From positions 509,501 through 573,500 of the forward strand of contig JACGCM010002399.1 in NCBI GenBank assembly GCA_014058105.1: a DNA stretch of 64,000 bases, written 5' to 3'. Numbering within the stretch: position 1 is the stretch's first letter; each line of letters opens with the position of its first letter. Below are positions 22,204 through 34,628 of this stretch, one piece after another. The notes under the pieces were generated by a model. That model saw only the letters and a list, made by a program, of their open reading frames with translations. It was not told the origin of the DNA and ran no database searches. The stretch is from Kingdonia uniflora (lineage: Eukaryota > Streptophyta > Magnoliopsida > Ranunculales > Circaeasteraceae). Both the position numbers and the translations under genes were made by a program.

Positions 22204-24254
22204 TCACGCCCCCTCCTCAGCTATAGGTCCTGAATGTGACAAGGAAACTTTATAAATATTTTGACAAAATAAATATGACATTAAGAAATAATACCGTAAT
22301 AAATACATAAATAAAATACTTACATGGGCATATAGCTGATGATCTATACTGTCAATTTGCCTGCGGGCAATAGCAACCTCATCCTCCACCACCTGGAGCC
22401 TCTGTGCGTCCCGCGCAGACTATGCAAGGACGAGTCGCCGCATACCATGGGTCAGGTGTTATAGCTTCTCTGCGCCGTAGGAGGAAGATATGGGTGCCGG
22501 GTCCCTCAAGTGGGCGATGGGGAGCCTCTCACGCCGCCCTGTCCACTCCATGTGCCACCCCAGGTCTGGCCCCTCCACCTCGCCAGGCAAACTAAAGTCT
22601 TGGGACAAGCTATGAACTGACGCTGATGTAACCACCACGGGTGTAATACCTGCTCTGAGTGCAGTCGGTCCGAACAGATCTATATTCCCTATTCTCTAGG
22701 AATTTGTCAACATGTGGCCTACCTCCCAAGTTTGTTCAGCCCAGTATGAGGCGTAAGTCTCTCGCTCCTCCCCTACAACAAACTGCTCACATTCAACGAA
22801 CCCGGCCTGTCTCATCTCATGTAAAGCTCCTGGACTAATATGTGGCGACATGTTAAGCGGATGATCCAAAGGAATACGCGCCTCACCTTCAACTGCCTCC
22901 AGCATCTATCCCCCAAGTAATATTCACAGTTTCCATTTGGTACTTGAAGTGGCACCCTTTTACGGGATAGGAGTTTTGTAGTCAGTACGTCATCTGTCTC
23001 AGACACTGCAGAATCTAACCAAGGCTCCCATGTGATCGTCTCAACAGTGCGATGATCAATATGGTATCTGCCTAGAATAAATAGATTGGCCGCCTGGTCA
23101 TTTGTTTTCCTCTTGTTCTACCTCTCCCATGCTCTGAGGCGCAGATAGGCCTGGTACTTTACCTCTTCCTTGACTATAGGGTGACCAACCCCACAATACT
23201 CGTAGAACCAATACTGCATTTCGGAATAACATAAAAAATAATAATAATTTATATTTAAGATGTTTATTGGAAGATATTTGATTTGTAAAAGGAAAAAGTG
23301 TTAGTGTACCGGAAGAAGTTGGATAAATCCAATGATTGCACCCCCGGTCGTGACTGCGGTATCCAAACCATGGTACAGGGGAGCAAGAATAGCATAACCC
23401 CAGTCATATTGGGCAGCCGAGTCCAAATCATTCACGGCCGCGAGATATCCAAGCGGGACAGTGTCGTTGGCTGTTTGGAACCACAAATGTCCCATCATGA
23501 AGAGGATAAAAGTACGAGCAATAGTAATATCATCCTCTCGATCAGCTACGACGGTCAAGTACGTCCTCAAATGTACAATGCTAACGCTCCAACTTTTTAT
23601 ATGGTTGGAATCAATGTTGGGGAGCAATTGCCTCGCATTGGATATAATAGACCATGTGTCGCCATATGGCACCTGTGTCGGATATCGGCCAATGGACAAT
23701 GATGTCAGCATAGTGAAATTGAGAGGAGTGACCCCTATCTCCGCACAAGGGAACAGAAACGTGTGTGTGGTCGGCCACCAACGCTCTGTAAGCGCCTGAA
23801 TTAGCCGATTATCTGAATTGCCCAAGCGTATATCCATAAACTGCCTAAAAATATTCACCACAGCGTCCCTTACAACTGGAATTGTGGCAATATCCTTCCA
23901 CACTTTGAACACCGTAGTGAATGTGTCGTGCACACGCATCGAATCCCGATTCTGTTCATTGAGGCATTTTGTCAAACACTTGATTTATAGAATAAACAAA
24001 TTCACAATTACACTAAAACTTACCGTGAGTTCCTTTCTCGTGTAATAGATGTGACTGACTCCGTCTGGGAGTTGGGTAATACACCTCCGCGGGAAGTTTT
24101 CTTGGGTTGGGTTTGGTATAGATTGGGGTTGGACATCTTCAAATTATACTCGTTTTTTCTTCCTTCCGGACCTCGAGCGAGTTACGGCATGCTCTGGATC
24201 TCTTGTTTCTCTAAACCCATGCATAGAACTAGGGTGTGGTTCTCCCCTTGGCAT
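22204..24254 (-). pseudogene. plant mobile domain (PMD) protein gene
   Basis: Exon 1 starts at an ATG at 24254 (MPRGEPHPSSMHGFRE) and ends IYYTRKELT before a GTAAGT donor near 24024. Exon 2 (about 23980-23300) reads FTTVFKVWKDIATIPVV, LIQALTERWWPTTHTFLFP, GVTPLNFTMLTSLSIG, FILFMMGHLWFQTAND, VPLGYLAAVNDLDSAAQYDW. The RWW...THTF...E.G.TPL.F.ML..L..G pattern is that of plant mobile domain (aminotransferase-like) proteins, found in TE-encoded and domesticated plant genes. Exon 3 (about 23220-22696) gives WFYEYCGVGHP, YLRLRAWER, GRYHIDHRTVETITWEPWLD. Stops occur in exons 1 and 3. It lies wholly between the Harbinger TIRs. Confidence 0.75.
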
Positions 24255-24349
24255 ATGGATTTTGATTTTGTTGGAATTACTTATTTTTTATCAGGGATTT
24301 TGAGAGAGCTAGATGTAAAAATGTGAAATTAGTCGAATGGGGAGTGAGT

Positions 24350-24540
24350 TTTACTTACAGTTGAAGCGGCGGTGTTTGGAACCCTGCGCGGTGTTTTAAT
24401 CTCCTCTAAATTAAAAAAAAAAAAAAACTCTACGTAGGAAACTCACACTGGCTACTGGGAGAGGTCGGGTGTAAGTTGTGGATTTGGTGGGCCAGGGTGT
24501 CAGAACTCACACCCAAACCCACACTTCCTGTTAGAGATGC
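24350..24540. repeat. right subterminal region of Harbinger
   Basis: GCGGCGGTGTTTGGAACCCTGCGCGGTG at 24369-24396 matches the motif at 26116-26142 in the MITE (GACGGTGTTTGGATTACCGCGCGGTG). A poly-A run follows, then GGGTGTAAGTTGTGG and ACTCACACCCAAACCCACAC, the inner part of the TIR. Confidence 0.75.
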
Positions 24541-24751
24541 TCTAAAAAGAGGAACTTCTGTAATGAGAGATACGATATCTGGACTTTTGGATATATTTTG
24601 TTCTCTCCTTAACCTTTATCGATTAAGATTAGACGTTTTAATACAACACACACTGTCAGCAACACACACTGTCAGTCACACCACTTCTCTCTCTCTTTGA
24701 TTAATAAATAAATAATAACAACAACTACTACTTATTTATATCGACCCAAAA

Positions 24752-25976
<1,225 letters not shown>

Positions 25977-25980
25977 TTGA

Positions 25981-26391
25981 GAGAGAGAGAGAGAGAGAGA
26001 GGGGTGTGGGTTGAGTTGGGTTCCCAGCAGGCACTGTTTGAGTGTGAGTTCGATGACCTGGCCCTACAGAAACTCAACTGAGTGTGGGGGCTCACACTCA
26101 AAAAAATTGAGTGTGACGGTGTTTGGATTACCGCGCGGTGTTTTGATTACCGCCGCAATTAAAAAAAAAAAAATTTTAATGCATGAGAGAGATGAATAGT
26201 GCATGAAGAAAAATGAATATCGCGCGGACTAACGATTACCGCGCAGACTAAATAAAAAAACAAAAAAAAAACAAACTCAAACCTAACTCAAACTCGCTGC
26301 TGGATGAGAATGGGTGTGAGTTGGGTTTTTTGTAGGCCTCTTGTCAGAGCCCAGACCCAAACTCCCACTTGATGCTAGAGATGCTCTAATG
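25981..26391 (+). mobile_element. Harbinger-derived MITE
   Basis: It begins with a GA run and GGGTGTGGGTTGAGTTGGGTT, identical to the inner left end of the Harbinger element at 18113. It ends ACTCCCACTTGATGCTAGAGATGCTCTAA, like that element's right end. Internally it keeps GACGGTGTTTGGATTACCGCGCGGTG and two degraded copies (CGCGCGGACTAACG, ATTACCGCGCAGAC), but no coding sequence. Size is about 410 bp. It abuts the expansin start codon region, so it would sit in the promoter or 5' UTR. Confidence 0.85.
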
Positions 26392-28052
26392 GAATGTTGC
26401 GATGGGGAGGTTGGGAGAATAAATTGAAGTTGGGAGAGTGGGCGTGGGGCCTTGAAATAACTGACACAGCTGGAGAGTGTTTGGACCAAAACTTGCCAAA
26501 TAAAATGATGAAACCACTACTGGTTAAAGTTGGAACAAGGTGGTTTTGAGAGTGACAGCCGGTGGTTTGGAGGGTGTACTTGTAGAAATTCAAGTGGGGT
26601 GGAGATGTTTTACATCACATGCAAATCCACCAACCATTTGCCACAAATACCTGGTAGCTTTTAATAAAAAAAAAAAAAAAAACTTTTAGTTGGTGCCTAA
26701 TCGATAGGAGTGTTTCCTAATCCAATATGCGTGTGGGGGAGTATTGAGATCGAGTTTAGGCAAATTGTTGGGGGATGGAGTGTTTCCAACAATTGTTAGT
26801 CTTGAGAGTTGAGATGACGATCAATACCATACCACACCTATTTATATCGTGCATAAGATAATTTACTTTGTGGGAAAAATAGAACTATGATAGATTACAC
26901 GACTCAGTTTTTTGAAAATTTCCTTGATCTTTGGGGTAATATTTGCTGCGTGTATACTGCATATATTTTCCTTAAGGGACCACCCAACCGGTTATTACTG
27001 CCTATTCCCTAGTACTACCAGGGATGACTGATAACATGATTGATCAATGGGCTGTGAAAATTTGGCAATATCAAGTACTAAAAAATTCCTTCATGTATAT
27101 GAATTCGGAATTTCTACTGTGTAATGGAAATTTTCATAGTTATTAGGTGAGGACATGAGATGGATACTTGTGGCTGAGACGACATGATTAAATACATTAA
27201 GCTCACAAAACTTAAATCCTATAACTTTTCTCTATATTACTATTTTCATGCCTATCTGTAGCATTTGTGAAACAGTTTGCGTACACGTTTACTAATATGT
27301 TAATTAAGGTCTTTAACTATAAACTGGAGGATTAATTTGAGCATGCATCTCATCACTAGATCACATATATTAGTTGAATGCACCAGCAGCGTTGAGCGAA
27401 AACCCCTGTTCAAGTAGCAGAACACAAGCTTCTTAAGTTTAACAATAGGTCTGATATACCAAGCATTACAAAGATTCATTACAATTGCACTATCATCCAC
27501 TATAGGAGCTACAGTCTGTACTCAGTCATAAATAACAATATCAATGGCTTGCTTTTACTTTAAGATATTGTGGTTCCTCTAGGAGGGAGTATGGTGGCTT
27601 TGCTAAGGTTAACAAACCAAGTTATCTCATCAGCTAAAATGCTAGATGTTATTTTGTTACCACAAACGACATGTATGTGTTTATGAATAAACACCGTCTT
27701 CCCCAGTTTAATGTCTAGAGTTCCATTTAAATCTATAATATTTAATGTTGTGTTTGTTAGATTGGTCGCGATGGTATATCTCTTATCACATTGTTAATTT
27801 GTAATGATTATGTAGGTTTGTGATTGGCAATCTTGACTATATATTTTATTTAGTTAATCCAGTTTGACTAATTAGAACATGGAGACTCGGGATTCTAATT
27901 TCACTTGTTCAATATTTTTATAATTTAAGCCCTTTTTTTAGGGTTTCTGATGTTTGAAATCTAACTCTGTACTCACTAGATTCATTATACTATATTCATT
28001 AGATCTTATGCAAAATCAAATACTAATTTCTTGCAGATCCTACGCAGTTTAG
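26392..28052. other. spacer, no gene recognised
   Basis: AT-rich sequence with only short frames in unrelated phases. I looked for Helitron helicase motifs on both strands and saw none. A minus-strand frame at 27300-27500 (CYLNRGFRSTLLVHS) is not recognisable. Confidence 0.3.
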
Positions 28053-30690
28053 GTATGTCTGACAACAATGATGAGCCCAATATCTATAATGACTTGAGAG
28101 ATTTGAAGTCTAACTCTTCAAATTGGAGAATTCGAGCAAGAATATCTAGAATCTGGCTTGTCATGGACTTCCGAGACCGGACTAAAATAACAAGTACCAA
28201 CATGGTTTTGATTGATCAAAAGGTCGTAAATGTTATTTTCTCGACAAGTCATACCTATAATCTATAGTATATTAATTGATAATATTTGTTTACTTGTATA
28301 TAGGGAGATCAAATTGAAGCCAGCTGCCCAAAAATATGTATGCCCAAGTCCTCTAAATATTTGAGAGAGGGCATCATAATTGATCTAGCAAATGGTTATG
28401 TCGTATTTAGCAGCGGCTTATACCAACAACTCGATAACCAATTGAAGATCTAATTCCAAGACAAGACCATCATCAAGCAACTAGATGACACTAACGACAT
28501 CCCGCTCTTACGATTTAATTTTTGTGATTTCAACAATCTCGTTCGTTTTGCAAACAAAAGTGACAAAATAGTAGGTAAATACTTAGCTACAACATTTTTC
28601 TAACTTTACTTGTACACTTTTTAATTAGGTCTTATCTATCAAATTCCAGATGTTATCGGCCGCATCATAGGAATAACACCTACCACACCCCCAACAAACA
28701 AAGAACGGAACAGAGGTCTTTATAAAAATTGCAACGATCAAAAATGAGAGGTACTAAGTATTATTTCGTTGATTGCATTGTACAGCACTTAAATCATATC
28801 TACACAATATATAATATTTTTATTCAATTCCATGACAGGTGCATTCAACTATCAATAACGTTATGGGGATCTATTGCTACGGAACTAGGGAGACAACTTG
28901 ACCAGCTCGATGCTCCTAATGTTGGTTTGGTTATAACTATGGGATCTGTTAAAGAATGAAAAGGTTATAAATATACATACTAAATTAACACTATATTTAC
29001 CATCAAGAATGGACATCTATTATGCTGAACAACCGAAATTTCAAATTTCAATAGGGGGCCATATATCACCCTGTGTCAACAATTGTGTGCACATATTAAA
29101 GAACATTGATAATATTATATTTCAACATATCTCGTACTATATATCCTGAATGTTTCTAAGTGTCTATATCCACAGGTAACATCACCATGAATTCTACCTA
29201 TGATGCCAAAACCTATTTGAATTTGGAAATCCCTGAAGCTGCAGAATTCTCAACCAGGTGTACAATTTGTTAATGACTAATAACTATAAACAGTATTCCT
29301 AAATCATGATACTACAATATTTTGAATGTATAGTGCGGATAAAATTATTCAGGTCACACCAACAAAGAATGCTAAGAAGTTTGATCAAGAAATGGTAGAT
29401 AATATGATTACAATAAAACAACTGAAACACCACATATCCAAAAATTATGCAGCCAAGGTACGTCTTTATTTTATTTCAATAAAGATTTAGTGCATTCATT
29501 CACCGTATGAATACTAATGATCAAAACGAATTATGCAAAAACAAGATTTCCTCTACAACATTCAAGCGATAATTTCCAAAGTCTATCATGAATAAGGGTT
29601 TTGTTATGAATCGTGCAATAATTGCAAACGAAAACTTACCCAACAAAATGACAAATTCTATTGTTCGAGCTGCAGCAAAATAATAAGTAATCTGATTACT
29701 AGGTATGATAACCCAACTAAATTTCTCAAATAAAGAAACATTCTAACCAGCAAAATAATAAGTAATCCGATTACTAGGTGCGATAACCCAACTAAATTTC
29801 CCAAATAAAGAAACATTCTAACCCAACCTTATTTTTCTTATATGTACAAATTATAGGTTGATGTCTAAGATGAAACAGGATTCATCAAGGTGATAATGTT
29901 TGATTCACAGTTGCAAATGCTCCGAAACAATACAGCAAAAACAACTAAGGATCTTTCTGGAAAGGTATACAAATAATAACCCTATTCTATTAAATTATTA
30001 CATTAAATAGTTTAATAAGTTGTACTTTTAATTTGAACAACGGTGAAACAGCAGTAGCATACTATTTGGAAAATAATTTACTTTTGGTTGAACGTGTGTT
30101 TGCAATAAAGTTATCAGAAAATAATGTTGGTTAGCTAAATAGTATTTACCATTTTATGGCGTATCAACCGTGTCTCGAGAAGAAATTGAAACCCCTATCC
30201 AAACCATTGAGAGGAAAGGAACAACAGCAAAACGATCATTACCTGCAGATAAAGAGCCTGATGATAACTAAAATAGTAAAATAACAAAGAAAAAAAATTA
30301 GCCATTTTACGGTCATTTTTCACATCTACTACACCGTCGTCCACTGATATATTAAATAAGATACTTAACCTAATTACAACTTGTATGAATTAGCAATGGT
30401 CTATAATGTTTTGTCATTATCACTGTATTTATAAATCTACTTGTAATTATCAGGCAATGGAACAATCTCTGAAGAAAGGTGTAAAGAAAAGTACACAACG
30501 TAAAATAGATATAAATACACCGCTTCAAAGTACACAAGATGATCATATAAACTTAGATAATGATACGAGTACTGATAAACCAAATAGCTTACAAGAAGGA
30601 ATCGAGCCAGAAGATGATAACAACAATGCTGACAATGACGAACCAATTGGCAATTCAAGTAGTGATGCAAAAATAAGCGCTAAAGAATAA
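28053..30690 (+). pseudogene. Helitron-type RPA70-like protein gene
   Basis: Spliced exons follow in order. 28053-28222: MSDNNDEPNIYNDLRDLK, WRIRARISRIWLVMDFRDRT, the first OB-fold. 28304-28575: EASCPKICMPKSSKYLREG, YVVFSSGLYQQ, RFNFCDFNNL. 28650-28735 and 28839-28960: VIGRIIGITP, then LWGSIATELGRQLDQLDAP and VGLVITMGSVKE, the second OB-fold (DBD-B), with TGA where Trp is usual. 29175-29460: TYDAKTYLNLEIPE and NMITIKQL. 29590-29970: CNNCKRKLTQQNDKFYCSSC, the zinc ribbon, and DETGFIKVIMFDSQ, DBD-C. The last exon (about 30455-30690) is an acidic tail. RPA binds single-stranded DNA. Plant Helitrons carry such genes downstream of Rep/Hel. Stops at about 28451 and 28957 show decay. Confidence 0.85.
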
Positions 30691-32027
30691 TCAGTCTTAA
30701 AGTCTTTTCTTATTACCAATTTTAAACTACCTCTTTATATTTGTCTACTATTCGATTTTTAGTTAATACTTTGTTTTGAAGTCTTATCGTAATAAATTTT
30801 TGTCTATCATTCTTTTTCTTAGGAGGAGTATGCCAAAGCACAGTTAAAATTTATTTTTTAATGGGCTTCGGTTTAACATGTCACTTCTAAACACCGATAT
30901 CATCCTACTTAATCACAAGCGCTTGACTTAGCAAGACCTATTTCATCATTATAACCCAAAACGTTTAGTGCTGAAATTGTTCAAAACATTTGTAAAACCC
31001 ATTTGGTCACCAATCCATAGGGTATTTTTTTGTTGGAAAGTTGCTTAAATTGAGAATTATGTATGTTTCTTTGATGTAACTTTCAATAGTGTTAAACTTA
31101 CACCGACCAACATGTTATTGCTTAAGCATAATAAATACCTTAATTGCATAGATGATCCAAGAATTCAATCCAAAAGAACTGTCATTTATATTATCATTGT
31201 CTGTAGCCAATATTGTGTTGGTATATATTATGTATTATTATTAGCCAGTACCGAAAATCCTACATCATGGTCATTGTCTTAGCAAGTCATCGATGTCCCT
31301 GTAATTGTAGCAATACTTCATTATGAGATTTGTGTCACATTTATTTGTATTATGCTTTACCTTGATTTCATCTTGCTTTACTCCGAAACACAAATGCTTC
31401 AAACAATGCCACTAAACCAGAAAACAGAGTATCTGGTATACTCTACTATATTAGAAAATGTCACTTCAATTACAATCACAAAACTATTAAAACTATGTAG
31501 CAAATAAAATAAAATCAGTAGTGCCTCGTCGATAGTGACAATTTGTATATATCGTCATTTATATAATGTGATAATATGTGTGAATCTGATAATACATGCG
31601 AATTATACATCATCGGCACCTTAACTACCCACATTTCACCACTAAACCAATATATAAACATATACAAATATAAATAACAAAGACTCAACACATTGCCTCA
31701 GAATTGCAAAAGGTCAGCAAGGCATACATTGTTAATTAAAATGTTTTCAATAAACAAAACTAGATCAAAAAACATATAAATGTCATCCTCATGGCTACCT
31801 CTATTGAAGTAATTGCAACAACGCTCCTAGGAGATGGGATATGAGTAGGTCTCACAAACAAAGTTGCAAAATCACTTTGTGACAATGGAATTTACAAACG
31901 CTAATTAAAGTTTGATGTACAAACTCTTTTAAACATTGAGATTTAACCAAAATTACAAGGCACAACATATAGTAGTGTCCTCCATGGCTAGACTCTTGTA
32001 AACAATGTGCTTTAAACAACATTTTAA
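30691..32027. other. Helitron 3' non-coding region
   Basis: AT-rich sequence without a gene, between the end of the RPA-like gene and the terminal hairpin. TTAAGTTTGATG-like and AACAATGTGCTTTAAACAACATTTTAAGG phrases near the end precede the hairpin, as is typical for Helitron 3' regions. Confidence 0.45.
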
Positions 32028-32059
32028 GGCACGCGCGATAACGCGTGCCCGACTGCTAG
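32028..32059 (+). other. Helitron 3' terminus (hairpin plus CTAG)
   Basis: GGCACGCG (32028-32035) pairs with CGCGTGCC (32042-32049) around a 6-base loop. CGACTG follows, then CTAG at 32056-32059 and a T at 32060. This is the CTRR end with a stem-loop about 7 bases upstream that ends transfer in rolling-circle transposition. Confidence 0.92.
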
Positions 32060-32221
32060 TATCTCATAACGACATTATACAGTTAGTGCAGTTGGCAGAA
32101 ACAACATTTTCCATTGAAAACTTTCATATCGTTTACCTACAATCTGCATTGGTGCGTTGAGTGTTACCTTAAGAACATTTTCCTAGTTAACTCCAACCCC
32201 AGAAAAATGTTAAGAAAACGG

Positions 32222-32811
32222 TCAAACAGTCTTTGACTGTTTTCTGGTAGAAAAACTACAAGCCACTGGGTACTTAGGCACACCATCATTAGTGAAAATA
32301 CCCCAGTGACGGTCAAAGTTTCCTGGAATTATACTCTATACATCCTCGTCCATCAGACCAAAAACGTAAACTTTTATGTCACCCGGTTTCACAGAAATAC
32401 CTTGTTTGACCGCTAGACGCTTCAATAATCCACTGTAAAACTTCTGAGCATATTTCTGGTTAGCGCTCTTATCTCCGTCAGTTAGCCGTCCAATCTCTCC
32501 AACCAATATGGGGATGCTTCCGAACCCCAGATCTTTTAAATCCCAAACCAAAATATCGAAATTGGCATCAAAGGCGTTTGTGTATAAAGAGCATTGGCGT
32601 AAAGACATAGTTACCAGGGAAGTCTTCATTGGCGTAAAGGCTAAGAAAAGGGTATATATTGACAGTGAATGGAGCTTCGTTTTGGTCGAGAAAATGGACA
32701 ACTTCAGTTGCAACTTCACTGATGTCTGGTCAGAATCTTCCAGCAGAGAGGGCTGGGCTGTCTATTGGAGCGTTGTAAACATCAGCATTAAGAGGCACAA
32801 CCGCAACATAC
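32222..32811 (-). pseudogene. glycoside hydrolase family 17 pseudogene
   Basis: The exon starts after an AG acceptor at 32812 and reads YVAVVPLNADVYNAP. In the family YVAVGNEPFL and VPxNADVY are separated by about 40 residues, so an internal deletion has removed the acid/base Glu. Then come PDISEVATEVVHFLDQNEAP, FTVNIYPFLSLYANEDFPGN, a frame slip, NAFDANFDILVW, and IPILVGEIG with the nucleophile Glu, KVYVFGLMDEDV and [19 protein letters not shown]. Stops replace a residue before PDIS and after DEDV. Intact members are secreted endo-1,3-beta-glucanases acting on callose. The coding end at 32222 is 163 bp from the Helitron end, so the Helitron inserted into or beside its 3' flank. Confidence 0.88.
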
Positions 32812-34628
32812 CTACAAAATTTCGTAATCACACAGTATATCTGCAATGAAATAAAGTATATGCACTCAGAGCACTATAATTCCTCTTGACATCAGGCCTC
32901 CAGAACCTCAAATTTATCTTCCTTGCTGACATATTCAGAGATCACTATACCTCATACTTCCCCCTTATAATGAAAATGAAGCAAGAAACTCTTGGAAATA
33001 ACACAAAAATATAAGAGAATCTCACTGCAAGGAACACCGTCCTAGCTCACAATTCCTTCCGGTCTCTTAGGGGTGCTCATTTTTCTAAAAGTTTGTAACA
33101 GCTTAGTAAGCGCAAAAACAAACACCCCTTAGTTTTCTCTACTTTTCTCGCTTCTCTTAGATGATGAACATAATTACTGAGGGACGCAGGAACAAACCCC
33201 AAACATAAGAGATGCTTCTTATACTAACTCAAACCAACTAAGACACAGCACAGCACATTAAAAAAAATCAAGACGAACCTTGCATTTGTACTAGGCTACT
33301 AGCCCAAGGCATATCCTTCCCATGGCCACCAGGAAAACTTTTAAACCTACAGTAGTTCTTTCTTTTTTTTCTTCTTTTTCTTTTCGCCAGGGCCCATAAA
33401 TGAAGAAGATTAACAAAGATAAGGAGATAAGAAAATTCGTTCCACCTTTAATTCCCCTTTCTGCATATGTACTACTAGAATCTGGTTTTTCTTTATTCAC
33501 TTCTCTTCTGTTTACAGATATGGATTCTCCTTCATTGAATTACCTTGCAAATAATATAAGCGCCTGTTAGTTTGAGGCTATAGAAGGTAAGCAAACATCA
33601 TCACCACCACAAATTTGTCATCGATTTTTGTCAATTCGCAATATTACATCTTTAGAATCCCTTATAATTCAATACTTCATATATAATATAAGCTGTAAAG
33701 ATAATACTAGAACGTGAATCTAGTAAAGGATATAGACACTATTTTTTTTTCTTTCCCGTAAAGTATTTATATACAAGTAACTTTTTTTGCTTTATAACAG
33801 TGCACATGTAAATGTTTACTTCGGAGTGGGTGGCATAGTAAACAAATAAGAGTGCGAACAAGGCGGAGATATGTGGATGGTAGGACTAAGAAGTCTTAGA
33901 TACATAATTCTTTCAGTCCTTTTGTAGTGAGTAACAGCCAATTACATGTTGAAGACTCTTGATACCTTCAGACTGTAGCATTGATTCTAAATGTCCCAGT
34001 AGAACTAACAATGATCTGCTATGGTTTAATTAGGAGCAACAATGTCCTCTAAAATTTCTTTAGCAAGTTTTATCTCAGCCCTGAAGAACTTTACAAGACA
34101 GAAATTTATATCGTCAAGATGCTAGGGCTGGTAATTTGGCATTCGCCATGCCGAGAAAATCAATTGCACCTATCATCAATAAAACCTTCATAAAACAGTA
34201 GGATTCTAGCTTCTCAGAAGCAAAAAACCATTGGAACCCAATAAAACTAAAGGATACTTATCTGTCTACAAACCACTTAAAGGGAGAAGGATATTGTACT
34301 GGGATCAGAGAGCAGATTGAAGCGGATAAATGGTCTGCATTGGAAAGCAACCAAAAGTAACTTGCAGCGATGAAGATTATACGGAGTGTCGCTTGGATTC
34401 CCAACGAGAGAGCGAGAGAGAAGCCATTGTCATAAGATTATATTTACTACTAGAAGTTGTGATAGTTGTATACGTAAAGATGTATTGCATTATACACAGA
34501 AATGAGTACCTTTGAATCTATGAAATGTCAAATTTTCTTCTAATTTCTACAAAATAAATTAATGGTACTTGATAAATTAGATTTAATAACAAAGGAGAGG
34601 AGGAAGAAGAAGGAAAATAAAAGGTAGT
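32812..34628. other. intergenic, no gene seen
   Basis: The first part would be the intron and upstream exon region of the GH17 gene, but I found no matching upstream exon. Poly-T runs near 33360 and 33740 and AT-rich sequence otherwise. A small frame at 34330-34515 has no recognisable features. Confidence 0.3.

Larger units (their letters stand above)
18087..24555 (+). mobile_element. PIF/Harbinger element carrying three genes
   Basis: The right end reads CACACTTCCTGTTAGAGATGCTCTAA; its reverse complement is TTAGAGCATCTCTAACAGGAAGTGTGGG. The left end at 18087 reads TCTTCATCTCTAAGAG and then GGGTGTGGGTTGAGTTGGGTT, a diverged inverted copy. TAA beside the right end fits the three-base target duplication of this superfamily. 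Inside are ORF1 (plus), the DDE transposase (minus) and a plant-mobile-domain gene (minus). Subterminal hairpins with the CCGCGCGG core lie near both ends. The genes all have stops, so the element is dead, but a related MITE sits 1.4 kb away at 25981-26391. Confidence 0.8.

Noticed and set aside
23298..23799. Plus-strand frames in the mobile-domain gene
   Set aside because: The minus strand carries the recognisable domain.
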